Of a stretch of 20,073 bases of DNA, positions 7,455-14,405 are shown piece after piece. A program made the translations under genes and the position numbers. Numbering within the stretch: the first letter of the stretch is position 1; the number at the start of each line of letters is the position of its first letter. Below the pieces are notes generated by a model. That model ran no database searches. It was not told the origin of the DNA and was given only the letters and a program-made list of their open reading frames with translations. The stretch is from a virus, in the IMG/VR virus record IMGVR_UViG_3300046820_000882, positions 1 to 20,073 of that record, one strand, 5' to 3'.

Positions 7455-8030
7455 TTAGTCGGTATCGTAGATTTTAAGTTTTCTTTGCGCTTTTAGATTT
7501 CTGGATAAGATAAACTTAGAGCTATCGATATCACTATCCTTTGGTCCAGCCTTTGCAGATGTAGGAGGAGTTTGTAGTCTCTTCATTATTTCTGGTGTTA
7601 TCTTATCAACTGGTCCTGAGTCAGACTGCTCATATGATTTAATATCACCCAAGTGACCATCAAGGTATCCAAGTTTATCACTGATACCCATACGGTCACC
7701 AAGCATGCGAATCTTTTCAACAATATGACTAGCTTCTTTCGAGTCATCACTTGTTGATCTTTCTGCAGCAACAGTGTGCTTTTTGATACCAAATAACTGA
7801 TCATGAAGAATAGCCATCTTCTCTGCTAAATCAGGGTTGGTATTACGCGGTAGGCTTACAAACAACTTTTGTGCCTTTGGGCACATCTCAAAATTCTTTG
7901 TACGATAGGTACCAGCAGCGATTTGATCCGCTTGGTCTTTTTCTATCTTACTACGCTGCTCAAACAAACCTTTTCTAGATTTGCGAACAATATCTCTAAT
8001 TCTGTTTTCTAGTGTAACGTACTTTTTCAT
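7455..8030 (-). CDS. Conserved phage protein, possible internal head protein
   Basis: I chose the ATG at 8030, giving 191 aa (MKKYVTLENRIRDIVRKSRK). It forms an ATGA overlap with the stop of the Dps gene, while the longer frame to 8063 would lie inside that gene. The basic amphipathic N-terminus ends in LFEQ at residues 22-25, which could be an L-x-E cleavage site of an extended capsid-targeting leader, though the match is weaker than in its neighbours. The rest is hydrophilic and helical, with CPKAQKLFVSLPRNTNPDLA and a C-terminal basic segment (RNLKAQRKLKIYD). I have seen similar LENRIRDIVR openings in marine phage unknowns but know no function. Confidence 0.6.
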   Translation of the reverse strand: MKKYVTLENRIRDIVRKSRKGLFEQRSKIEKDQADQIAAGTYRTKNFEMCPKAQKLFVSLPRNTNPDLAEKMAILHDQLFGIKKHTVAAERSTSDDSKEASHIVEKIRMLGDRMGISDKLGYLDGHLGDIKSYEQSDSGPVDKITPEIMKRLQTPPTSAKAGPKDSDIDSSKFILSRNLKAQRKLKIYDTD

Positions 8031-8473
8031 TGTCTTCTCTTTAGTAGAGAGTTTAACATCCATGCATGCTTCTTATGGGCATCATATCTATCTTGTATGA
8101 AATTAGATAGTCCAATCTCATCAAATTCTTCTGCCAACTCATATGCTTCTCTTAAAGAAGCTAGAACTATTTGATTATCACCTAACAAAGTATTGAACAT
8201 CTCTCCAGCTGATGGAGCACCGGTGCTATCTGCAATACTTGATAATTCTTTGAATCTTGAAAATGATCCTGGAGCATATTCTCCAAGAGCTCTAATCTCT
8301 TCTGCAATCTTATCAATTGCTCCGTACACTTCTTCATACAGATTACCAAGGAATTCATGGTACTGAGGAAAGTCGGGACCTTCTACATTCCAATGAAACT
8401 GATGTGCTTTCAAATAGAAAGCAAAGCTATCAGCAAGTACAACCTTCATCTTTTCTGTTAATTGTTCTCTCAT
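8027..8473 (-). CDS. dps: Dps-like ferritin (DNA-protection / ferroxidase protein)
   Basis: This 148-aa protein is close to the usual Dps length. The signature FYLKAHQFHWNVEGPDFPQY followed by HEFLGNLYEEVYGAIDKIAEE matches the Dps family. His27, His39, Asp54 and Glu58 have the same spacing (12, 15, 4) as the inter-subunit ferroxidase residues of Listeria Dps (31, 43, 58, 62), so the iron-oxidising site looks intact. The family forms hollow dodecamers that oxidise Fe(II) with peroxide, and some members bind DNA. The N-terminus is short and lacks the Lys-rich tail of E. coli Dps. Its opening (MREQLTE) is only weakly like the capsid-targeting leaders around it. It overlaps both neighbours (TAATG upstream, ATGA downstream). 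It may protect phage DNA from Fenton chemistry in the host or in the capsid. Confidence 0.9.
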   Translation of the reverse strand: MREQLTEKMKVVLADSFAFYLKAHQFHWNVEGPDFPQYHEFLGNLYEEVYGAIDKIAEEIRALGEYAPGSFSRFKELSSIADSTGAPSAGEMFNTLLGDNQIVLASLREAYELAEEFDEIGLSNFIQDRYDAHKKHAWMLNSLLKRRQ

Positions 8474-8898
8474 TATATGTCTCTATCTCTAATAGGTCCA
8501 CCAGCAATCCATGCATCACAAGTTCTGTCTCCAGCACATTTAAAGTGGAGTATGTTGCAGTATCCTAAGTTTGCCTTTTTAATAGTAGTATCAAAATGAT
8601 CTACCTCATCACTCTCGCCTTTGCCATGGTTTCTTCCGTTCGTAATACAATCAATCATATCTGATGTGACTACAAAGGCTGCGCAGTTACTACATTTGGA
8701 TGCCTTGGCTTCATCAACACTAACCATCCACATATTGGCTTTGTCTTTCCAAAAGTCTGTAGAAGGCTCATATGGATTCAAAGGACCGTATCCATACTCA
8801 TCTATAGCGTGCTGTCTATTTTCTAAATTGACAGATAAATCATATGTTGATTTTGGGCACGTATTTTTTGCCTCGAATAAGAATGTTGAGTATTTCAT
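8473..8898 (-). CDS. Cys-rich HiPIP-like protein with capsid-targeting-like leader
   Basis: This 141-aa protein begins MKYSTFLFE followed by Ala10, a good match to a capsid-targeting peptide with an L-x-E site. Seven cysteines follow (14, 69, 72, 84, 114, 121, 127). The arrangement C69-x2-C72AAF, C114 and C127-D-A-W recalls high-potential iron-sulfur proteins, where CxxCxF, a third Cys and C-x-x-W near the end bind a 4Fe-4S cluster (x13 in Chromatium HiPIP between the last two, x12 here). Conserved GYCNILHFKCAGDRTCDAW is familiar from many marine phage unknowns. It overlaps both neighbours as TAATG. An iron-sulfur or zinc site is equally consistent with the Cys pattern, so the cofactor is inference. 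Confidence 0.65.
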   Translation of the reverse strand: MKYSTFLFEAKNTCPKSTYDLSVNLENRQHAIDEYGYGPLNPYEPSTDFWKDKANMWMVSVDEAKASKCSNCAAFVVTSDMIDCITNGRNHGKGESDEVDHFDTTIKKANLGYCNILHFKCAGDRTCDAWIAGGPIRDRDI

Positions 8899-9167
8899 TA
8901 CCAGGCCTTACATGACCAATATCTTGGTGTTGTTTTATCAGAAGCAGTGTCGCAATTGTGACGAGCTCTGAAACTCTTACGACGTGCAGGAATATTCTTT
9001 TTGATGGTCATATTCTTATCTCCGAAGTTTACCTTCTGAGCCTTACCATCTCCATCAGGATCAACAAATACTTTAGACTTCTTAACATCGCCAGCCATTG
9101 GCTTATTAAGAGTTACTTTCTTACCTTGATACTCGGCTTCTGTGATGAACTCTAAAAAACTTAGCAT
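8898..9167 (-). CDS. Small conserved phage domain (possible DUF6321) with capsid-targeting-like leader
   Basis: This 89-aa protein starts MLSFLEFITE followed by Ala11, one of the closest matches in the window to the T4 leader MKTYQEFIAE with cleavage after I-x-E. The rest is a compact basic domain: GKKVTLNKPMAGDVKKSKVF, KVNFGDKNMTIKKNIPARRK, SFRARHNC and a terminal TPRYWSCKAW. I recognise the RARHNC...RYWSCKAW pattern from a widespread family in tailed phages (I believe DUF6321), sometimes found attached to head-related proteins. Two conserved cysteines and an adjacent His could bind metal. If the leader is cleaved, the mature protein is about 79 residues. Function is unknown. The start overlaps the preceding gene by 7 nt. 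Confidence 0.75.
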   Translation of the reverse strand: MLSFLEFITEAEYQGKKVTLNKPMAGDVKKSKVFVDPDGDGKAQKVNFGDKNMTIKKNIPARRKSFRARHNCDTASDKTTPRYWSCKAW

Positions 9168-11308
9168 TGATTGTTCGCCTTTCTTTTAGCTCTCATCATT
9201 CTAACAAAAGCTTCAACAGCTTCACCTGGAGTATCTTTTTTATATTTATTTGTTAGTTTATCTGTGCCTTCGTCACCAGCGCCACCTTCTTCCATTACAG
9301 AAGGATGCAACTCAAACCCACCTTGTATCTTCATACCTAAATCAGCTGCAGTATAAACTCCACTATAACCTGATGCACGATCAACTACGAAGCTTTCATC
9401 AATAGATTCTTTAGTAACACCAGATGCTTGCTTCTTTGTCTTTACTCTATCTTGATAAGACTTCTCATCAAAAGGTCTAAAGTTACTAGCAACATCGGAT
9501 AATGCTTTTCTTGCTGTAGCACCTGCACTTACAATTTTATCAGCAACAGATGGTTCTGTTGGTTGAGTAGCTTCTGCATATAAATGAGCATACTTCTTCT
9601 CATGCTCTTCACGCTGCTTCTTCTGCTTAGCAATTAGATTTAGTAAACGGTCAGCACCTTTGTCAGCATCGTACCCATGTTTCTTTAAGCTGTCTTTAAA
9701 CTTATCACGTGGTGACTTTGGTTGTACTGCTTCTTGAGCATCAATAAAGTTTTGTTTTGTTGGAGCACCCTCTGAACCAGGCTTTCTCATCTTCTCACCA
9801 GATCCACGAGCAATACGCTTACGCTTGGCGTGAATGTTATCCCATAGTCCACCTTCTGCTAGATGAGAGTTGACTCTCTGCATTGCAAACTGATGAGCAG
9901 TAGCGTTGTTTCTACCATCATAGTCAGCTAGACCTTGTTCAAAAACATTTTTAACTTCTTCGAAAGTAACTCCATACTTCTCTGCCTTCTTAGCAAGAGC
10001 AGCATTGGCCTTTTCTTGTAGATATGCTCCATGATCCCACTCTCTATGAGATACGATGGTTGTAGCTGGGCTCGGAGTCTTTGTCTTGTATGTTTGAGGA
10101 ATAATAATAGAAGAGGATGTATTAGCAGTAGAAGTCTGCTTAGCTGGCATTGAACCTACTTTGGTGTAAGTTGCTATCTGTGACTTACCTTTGTTCTTTT
10201 TATTAAAGTCACCAATCTTCTGATTAACAGTCTTTTTAATATCACCCAGAGCATTTGCTTTATCTTGATCAGCCTTCTGTTGATCTTTTGGATTTAAAGA
10301 CTGCTTTGCTTTTGCTATTGAGATCTTTCCTAACTCAGTCTTTTGTTTAGACTGGATAACAGCTTGCTTTTGAAGTTCTTTTTGATTCTTAGATAGCTCT
10401 GGTGCTTTGGAACTTGTTGTTGATTTTGAATTATCAATCTTACCAACTTTAGATAGTTTATTAGCAGCTAAAGCAGATCCAGCTAGAGTAGCTCCAAGAG
10501 CTCCTCTGGGAGTTGACATAGTATGAGCTAAAGCACCAGCTGCCAACCCTGCCTTAGCTATATTACCAGCTACACGGAAAGGAGCACCTGCTATTGACTT
10601 CAAGTTTTGGCCAATAGTGGCTTCATACATTGAGAAGAAGTTGTTCAGATCTTCAGCTGATATGTGCTCACCTAAAAGGTTGCTGTATATTGGAAGATAT
10701 TCTGAATTGATATTTCTAGCAGCACTGTATACACCTTTTGTAGATCTACCAGTCTGAACCGCATACAGTCTCTTCTGCTCACCTTTTCTAACAGTTGGCA
10801 TCATTCTACGAGCCATATTTCTGATCTGAGCTTCACGACCCTTCAAACGGTTATCAATATTAATCTTCTCAGCAGCAGATAACGAATTATATTTTACACC
10901 GCGAGCACCAGCGATTCTTCTTCTGAGATTCTGCTTAGCCATTCTCATAGCTCTCTGCTTCAACTTATCATTTGATGCGAGTCTAGTTCTGAGAATCTTA
11001 CGCTTCATCTTCATCTTAGGCATTCTACGTCTTAGAGCCATAGCGCGCTTACGACGCTGAATGAGATTTACAGTGCGTTCAATTAAAGTTTGTTCTGTTT
11101 GAAACTTCGTTGGTTTTTCTTCTGGATTAACGACAATCTTGTCAAGTCTACTACCAGTCAACGAAGCTAATCCCTGCTGAGCACGCAATTGTTGCTGCTG
11201 CTGTTCTATTTGCTCAGGAGTAAGAGGAGCTGGTTGCGCAGGCGCAACTCCAGCTGGAGGTGGGGGTGGTGGCAAGGCTTGCTCGCCGAATTCTTTAAAT
11301 GTAATCAT
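9161..11308 (-). CDS. Large basic putative internal head protein
   Basis: This 715-aa protein begins MITFKEFGE followed by Gln10, similar to a capsid-targeting leader but with F-G-E in place of (L/I)-x-E. A run of six prolines and a Gln-rich stretch come next. Residues 85-182 are extremely basic and helical (RRKRAMALRRRMPKMKMKRK, then NSLSAAEKINIDNRL and RRMMPTVRKGEQKRL), a pattern known from cyanophage and marine phage unknowns. Residues 240-285 are Ala/Gly-rich and hydrophobic. A Lys-rich linker leads to residues about 425-530, with YGVTFEEVKNVFEQGL, MQRVNSHL and GLWDNIHAKRKRIARGSGEK, again common in marine phage proteins. No catalytic motif is seen. It has its own consensus late promoter. 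A DNA-binding, co-packaged protein is the best guess. Confidence 0.7.
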   Translation of the reverse strand: MITFKEFGEQALPPPPPPAGVAPAQPAPLTPEQIEQQQQQLRAQQGLASLTGSRLDKIVVNPEEKPTKFQTEQTLIERTVNLIQRRKRAMALRRRMPKMKMKRKILRTRLASNDKLKQRAMRMAKQNLRRRIAGARGVKYNSLSAAEKINIDNRLKGREAQIRNMARRMMPTVRKGEQKRLYAVQTGRSTKGVYSAARNINSEYLPIYSNLLGEHISAEDLNNFFSMYEATIGQNLKSIAGAPFRVAGNIAKAGLAAGALAHTMSTPRGALGATLAGSALAANKLSKVGKIDNSKSTTSSKAPELSKNQKELQKQAVIQSKQKTELGKISIAKAKQSLNPKDQQKADQDKANALGDIKKTVNQKIGDFNKKNKGKSQIATYTKVGSMPAKQTSTANTSSSIIIPQTYKTKTPSPATTIVSHREWDHGAYLQEKANAALAKKAEKYGVTFEEVKNVFEQGLADYDGRNNATAHQFAMQRVNSHLAEGGLWDNIHAKRKRIARGSGEKMRKPGSEGAPTKQNFIDAQEAVQPKSPRDKFKDSLKKHGYDADKGADRLLNLIAKQKKQREEHEKKYAHLYAEATQPTEPSVADKIVSAGATARKALSDVASNFRPFDEKSYQDRVKTKKQASGVTKESIDESFVVDRASGYSGVYTAADLGMKIQGGFELHPSVMEEGGAGDEGTDKLTNKYKKDTPGEAVEAFVRMMRAKRKANNQC

Positions 11309-11352
11309 GTTTTCTTCCGCAGGTTTACCTAGGCCTTACTGCCGGGACTTAC

Positions 11353-11360
11353 TATTTATA
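11353..11360 (-). promoter_or_regulatory. T4-type late promoter (TATAAATA)
   Basis: A perfect TATAAATA octamer on the minus strand lies in the 54-nt gap between the FkbM methyltransferase stop and the ATG at 11308, about 45 nt before that ATG. In T4 this element alone directs sigma-gp55/clamp-dependent late transcription. It would start a second late transcript covering the 715-aa protein and the genes down to at least 3905. The leader also contains a GC-rich stretch (CCCGGCAG...CTGCGG) able to form only a bulged 6-bp stem. Confidence 0.75.
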
Positions 11361-11362
11361 AA

Positions 11363-11998
11363 TTATTTTACTGCAAACAGCTTGTCGGCATGGCCAAAAT
11401 GTCCATCAATCCTTTTATAGCCGAGTGGAGATAATAACATATTTATCTCTTCGTTTACTGTCTCAAGTGTAATTACCGGTAGAAACTTTGCTATAGTTTC
11501 CATAGCTCCTGCAATTACATTTGGTTCATATCCTTCGCAATCCAGACTAATATAGTCACATTTATCAAGTGCCAGCTGATCAATAGTAAATGTTGGTATA
11601 AATGTATCACCTATATCAGATACTTTATGTCCACCTACATTGGTCATTGATACTCTCTGCATACGCACGAGCTTATTAGTCTCACCAAGCGCTGCATTCA
11701 TTTTATAGATATTGTCTCTTTGACAATTGTAAGATAGGCAGTGGAAGTTTAGAGGATCTGGTTCGAATGTGTATACTCGTCTAAACATATCAGAAAGGAG
11801 TCTTGGATACATTCCACAATTACCACCAGCCTGAACAACCACGTCAAAGTTTTTGACATGATCAAGTATACCCCTCTTCAATGGTCCCCAGTCTGATTTA
11901 GGACCATCAAAAGCACCATTATCTTCTGTTACCCATAACCAACTAGAGACTTCCTCTACACTATTATTTCTAATGGATACTAATTCACTATAATCCAC
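11363..11998 (-). CDS. FkbM-family SAM-dependent methyltransferase
   Basis: This 211-aa protein has a Rossmann-type SAM-binding motif VVVQAGGNCGMYPRLLSDMF (about 54-73), an acidic strand end YTFEPDPLNFHCL, and the later DYISLDCEGYEPNVIAGA with LPVITLETVNEE. That set is typical of FkbM-type O-methyltransferases, which marine phages often carry and whose substrates are mostly sugars or other small molecules. The start is GTG (11998-11996), overlapping the TAG of the preceding gene, with GGGAG 8 nt upstream. No internal ATG would preserve the fold. Unlike most neighbours it has no capsid-targeting-like leader, so it probably acts in the infected cell, possibly on glycan or a modified nucleotide. 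Substrate is unknown. Confidence 0.85.
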   Translation of the reverse strand: MDYSELVSIRNNSVEEVSSWLWVTEDNGAFDGPKSDWGPLKRGILDHVKNFDVVVQAGGNCGMYPRLLSDMFRRVYTFEPDPLNFHCLSYNCQRDNIYKMNAALGETNKLVRMQRVSMTNVGGHKVSDIGDTFIPTFTIDQLALDKCDYISLDCEGYEPNVIAGAMETIAKFLPVITLETVNEEINMLLSPLGYKRIDGHFGHADKLFAVK

Positions 11999-12606
11999 TA
12001 GTCAACTCCCATTCCAGATCTAACATCTTTATATATTTCTCTTGAATGTGATTCATTCTTTTTAATCTTGCTTGGAAGACCAGCTTTGAATTTACCGTAG
12101 TTGCCACTAGATGCATGGTTACGCATATCGGTACCACTTACACCTGCTTTACGCTCACCAGTGTTTGCTACGGATATAGAATCAAAATGATACTCACCGT
12201 GTGGCTTACCCTTCACTCCATTATACTTGTGGAGTAAAGTCTTATACTCTTCTGCTCTATCACTACCACCAGCGATAACTAAATGCTTAGCACCAGTCTT
12301 AGCAATCTCTGCTGCATGATGCATGATAGTGGGGTGTGCTTTAGAAGCTGTAGAGATGGTTGTATTATCAAGATGACCAAAAGCACGTTGTAGATGCTTT
12401 TGCTTTTGTTCTGGAGATAGTGGGTTCTTCTTTGCATCATGAGATCCACTTGCTACTACGTGAAGGTGAGCGTCATGCTTGGTTGCAAGATCGTGAGCTG
12501 CGCTTACATTCTCTTCATGGCCACTAGTAATAGGGTTCATTCTACCAAATAGTAGAACAGCGGACTTAGCCTTTTCTTCTAATAGAAAACTTCCGAATGA
12601 TTTCAT
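11998..12606 (-). CDS. Cytidylyltransferase-like nucleotidyltransferase (NMNAT-like) with capsid-targeting-like leader
   Basis: This 202-aa protein opens MKSFGSFLLE followed by Glu11, then enters an HxGH-superfamily nucleotidyltransferase. LLFGRMNPITSGHEENV (18-34) corresponds to the GRFNPxHxGH signature with T27-S-G-H30. AGGSDR (112-117) and VSGTDMRNH (156-164) correspond to the later substrate loop and the ISSTxxR-like nucleotide-binding motif. The family includes NMN adenylyltransferases, pantetheine-phosphate adenylyltransferases and glycerol- or choline-phosphate cytidylyltransferases. The overall pattern looks nearest to phage NMNAT-like proteins, but the substrate cannot be fixed. The first His of HxGH is Thr here, as in some relatives. 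It overlaps the HAD phosphatase gene by ATGA, suggesting coupled synthesis and perhaps a shared pathway. Confidence 0.8.
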   Translation of the reverse strand: MKSFGSFLLEEKAKSAVLLFGRMNPITSGHEENVSAAHDLATKHDAHLHVVASGSHDAKKNPLSPEQKQKHLQRAFGHLDNTTISTASKAHPTIMHHAAEIAKTGAKHLVIAGGSDRAEEYKTLLHKYNGVKGKPHGEYHFDSISVANTGERKAGVSGTDMRNHASSGNYGKFKAGLPSKIKKNESHSREIYKDVRSGMGVD

Positions 12607-13214
12607 TTGCTTGTCGTTTTCGATATTCCATCACCATCAACATGGTGTGCATGGAATGTTGTATTTGGATGGTGATCCTTCAATCCCAAAAAGGAGTGTA
12701 GGTTTGTTTTACTATCATCGTACATATGAACATCGTTATACTTATGCTTGGCAACATAGCCATGAATCACTTTAGCTTTCTTATCAGCTGGTAAACTATC
12801 TTGATTAATGTTGCCAGCTCTGATCACATGGATGTTTTTCATATTGATACCATGCTTCTTGAATGTGTGTAAGAATTTATTCTTATCATCGAAGTTAGCA
12901 CGAGCAGTATTAAAGATGACATGGTTGTGAGGGTTAGCAGATACTCTCTTTAGGTGGTTAACCATGTTAGGCATCGGCTTTGATTCTTTATTAAACTTCT
13001 CAGCATTTCTAAATTCACCAAAGTCATAGCTATGGCCTTTTGGTAACTTGTGATTATTAAACTCTTGATTACTAAGAGTCTTAACTACTTTACCATGTGG
13101 ATCTTTAACATGGATCTGAGCTGTGGTATGCATTAGTGTATCATCAATATCAAACACATGAAGAGACTTTTTCTGTGTAACACCTTCTGTGATGAATTCT
13201 TTAAAGCTAATCAT
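12603..13214 (-). CDS. HAD-superfamily phosphatase with capsid-targeting-like leader
   Basis: This 203-aa protein begins MISFKEFITE followed by Gly11, an excellent match to a capsid-targeting leader cut after I-x-E. The HAD core follows directly. Motif I is FDIDDTLM (nucleophile Asp22, acid/base Asp24, Thr26), motif II is FNTAR (Thr103), motif III is a Lys around 145-148, and motif IV is MYDDSKTN (Asp166, Asp167). All catalytic positions appear present. Phage proteins of this type resemble the 3'-phosphatase half of T4 polynucleotide kinase, but there is no kinase P-loop here, so the substrate (nucleic-acid end, nucleotide or other phosphate ester) is open. Its gene is tightly coupled to a nucleotidyltransferase and a ligase-like gene, which makes a nucleic-acid end-processing role attractive. 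Confidence 0.8.
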   Translation of the reverse strand: MISFKEFITEGVTQKKSLHVFDIDDTLMHTTAQIHVKDPHGKVVKTLSNQEFNNHKLPKGHSYDFGEFRNAEKFNKESKPMPNMVNHLKRVSANPHNHVIFNTARANFDDKNKFLHTFKKHGINMKNIHVIRAGNINQDSLPADKKAKVIHGYVAKHKYNDVHMYDDSKTNLHSFLGLKDHHPNTTFHAHHVDGDGISKTTSK

Positions 13215-14404
13215 TATTGTCTCGCTGCAAAGTTTTGTCTACTGAATTCTGCTCTATCAACAACCTTTGTTGGTCTATTATTTACCACAGCAACATATCC
13301 CTCTGGTTTAGAAGGCTGGCCATTGATTGTGGTTGTAAACTTAGGACTAACCGCCATAGCATGATTCTGGATATCTTTAGCCTGCTGTAGGTGATGATGA
13401 ATTTGAAATACTTTATCGATAGTATCAGAGTGTGCTCTAACTGTACCAAGCTGGGTATTCATTGCCTGAGTCTTACGATCAATAGCTCCTTGGGTCTTTA
13501 CCTTGGCTATTTCTTTTTGATGTTGACTCTGTACATGATCATACAAATCAGTGGCATTAGGAGTAGTGCCTTCTCTAACTGTCTTATTAATATAGGTCTT
13601 GATATGATCTAAGTGAGGTTCCACCTTCTTATAATCTTCTGGCTTCATACTTCTATGAAGCTCATCTGCCTGAGCCATGTGTTCTTGAAAGTCTGCTTGA
13701 CGAGCAGGATTATAATCTGCCTTAGTTGAATCAAATTTATTATTAATTACATGCACATCTGGATGTTCATTAAAGTGAGAAAGATCTGGATCGTAATCTG
13801 CTTTCATTGATTCAAAGTTACCACCCTTATATCCTGTATGAACTGCAATACCAAATTGCGACTGAGCTACTTTCTGACCTTCTTCTGAATTAGCAGGTGC
13901 ATGATACTCGACTAGATTTGGTTTAAAGCTGTGGACTTTACCATTAGTGGTTACATCACCATGTAGGTTTGTTTCAGAGTTGATACCAGAATGCATGACA
14001 TCTCCCTGAAATATTCCTGTCTTAGGAGTTACCTTTGGAAGATGGAATAATGCAAGATTCAACTTATTGACAAGACCTGGAGCATGGCCATGATTCTTTT
14101 GAACATCGTCATAATCATAATTCAACTTAGGCTCTTTATTGAAAGCTGATTTAGTAGCAACAAAGAACTGACCTGTAGCTGGATGATGACCAAATACAAT
14201 AGAAGGACTTCCATCCATCTTCTCATATAAAGCTGCACCACCCTTTTGACCTGTCAGTGTTTTGTGTACTGCGTTAAGTGTATTCTTGGCATGCTGATAT
14301 CCTTCAGCACCAGCATTAAGTACATGGTCTTCGGCATGCTCAAGATGAGTCAGCTTTTCTTCATTGGCAGCTGATTCTCTTAACAAAGTAAATATGTGAC
14401 GCAT
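13214..14404 (-). CDS. Ligase-like nucleotidyltransferase with KxDGS motif (DUF6267-type)
   Basis: This 396-aa protein begins MRHIFTLLRE followed by Ser11, fitting a capsid-targeting leader with an L-x-E site. HLEHAEDHVLNAGAEG (20-35) and YEKMDGSPSIVFG (60-72) match a phage family I recall as DUF6267. K62-M-D-G-S66 is motif I of covalent nucleotidyltransferases (DNA/RNA ligases, capping enzymes), where Lys takes the AMP or GMP. FFVATKSAFNKEPKLNYD and GIFQGDVMHSG (about 154-164) are further family motifs. The second half is helical, His- and Gln-rich, without an obvious OB-fold signature. Overlap with the HAD gene is TAATG. Actual ligase activity is not established for this family to my knowledge. 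Confidence 0.8.
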   Translation of the reverse strand: MRHIFTLLRESAANEEKLTHLEHAEDHVLNAGAEGYQHAKNTLNAVHKTLTGQKGGAALYEKMDGSPSIVFGHHPATGQFFVATKSAFNKEPKLNYDYDDVQKNHGHAPGLVNKLNLALFHLPKVTPKTGIFQGDVMHSGINSETNLHGDVTTNGKVHSFKPNLVEYHAPANSEEGQKVAQSQFGIAVHTGYKGGNFESMKADYDPDLSHFNEHPDVHVINNKFDSTKADYNPARQADFQEHMAQADELHRSMKPEDYKKVEPHLDHIKTYINKTVREGTTPNATDLYDHVQSQHQKEIAKVKTQGAIDRKTQAMNTQLGTVRAHSDTIDKVFQIHHHLQQAKDIQNHAMAVSPKFTTTINGQPSKPEGYVAVVNNRPTKVVDRAEFSRQNFAARQ

Positions 14405-14405
14405 T

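Noticed and set aside
9243-9250. AATAAATA on the minus strand about 77 nt before the 89-aa gene
   Set aside because: Inside the coding region of the 715-aa protein, not the consensus octamer, and likely by chance in AT-rich DNA.
11440-11447. GATAAATA on the minus strand in the FkbM gene
   Set aside because: Non-consensus and inside coding sequence; a perfect TATAAATA for the same downstream gene exists at 11353-11360.
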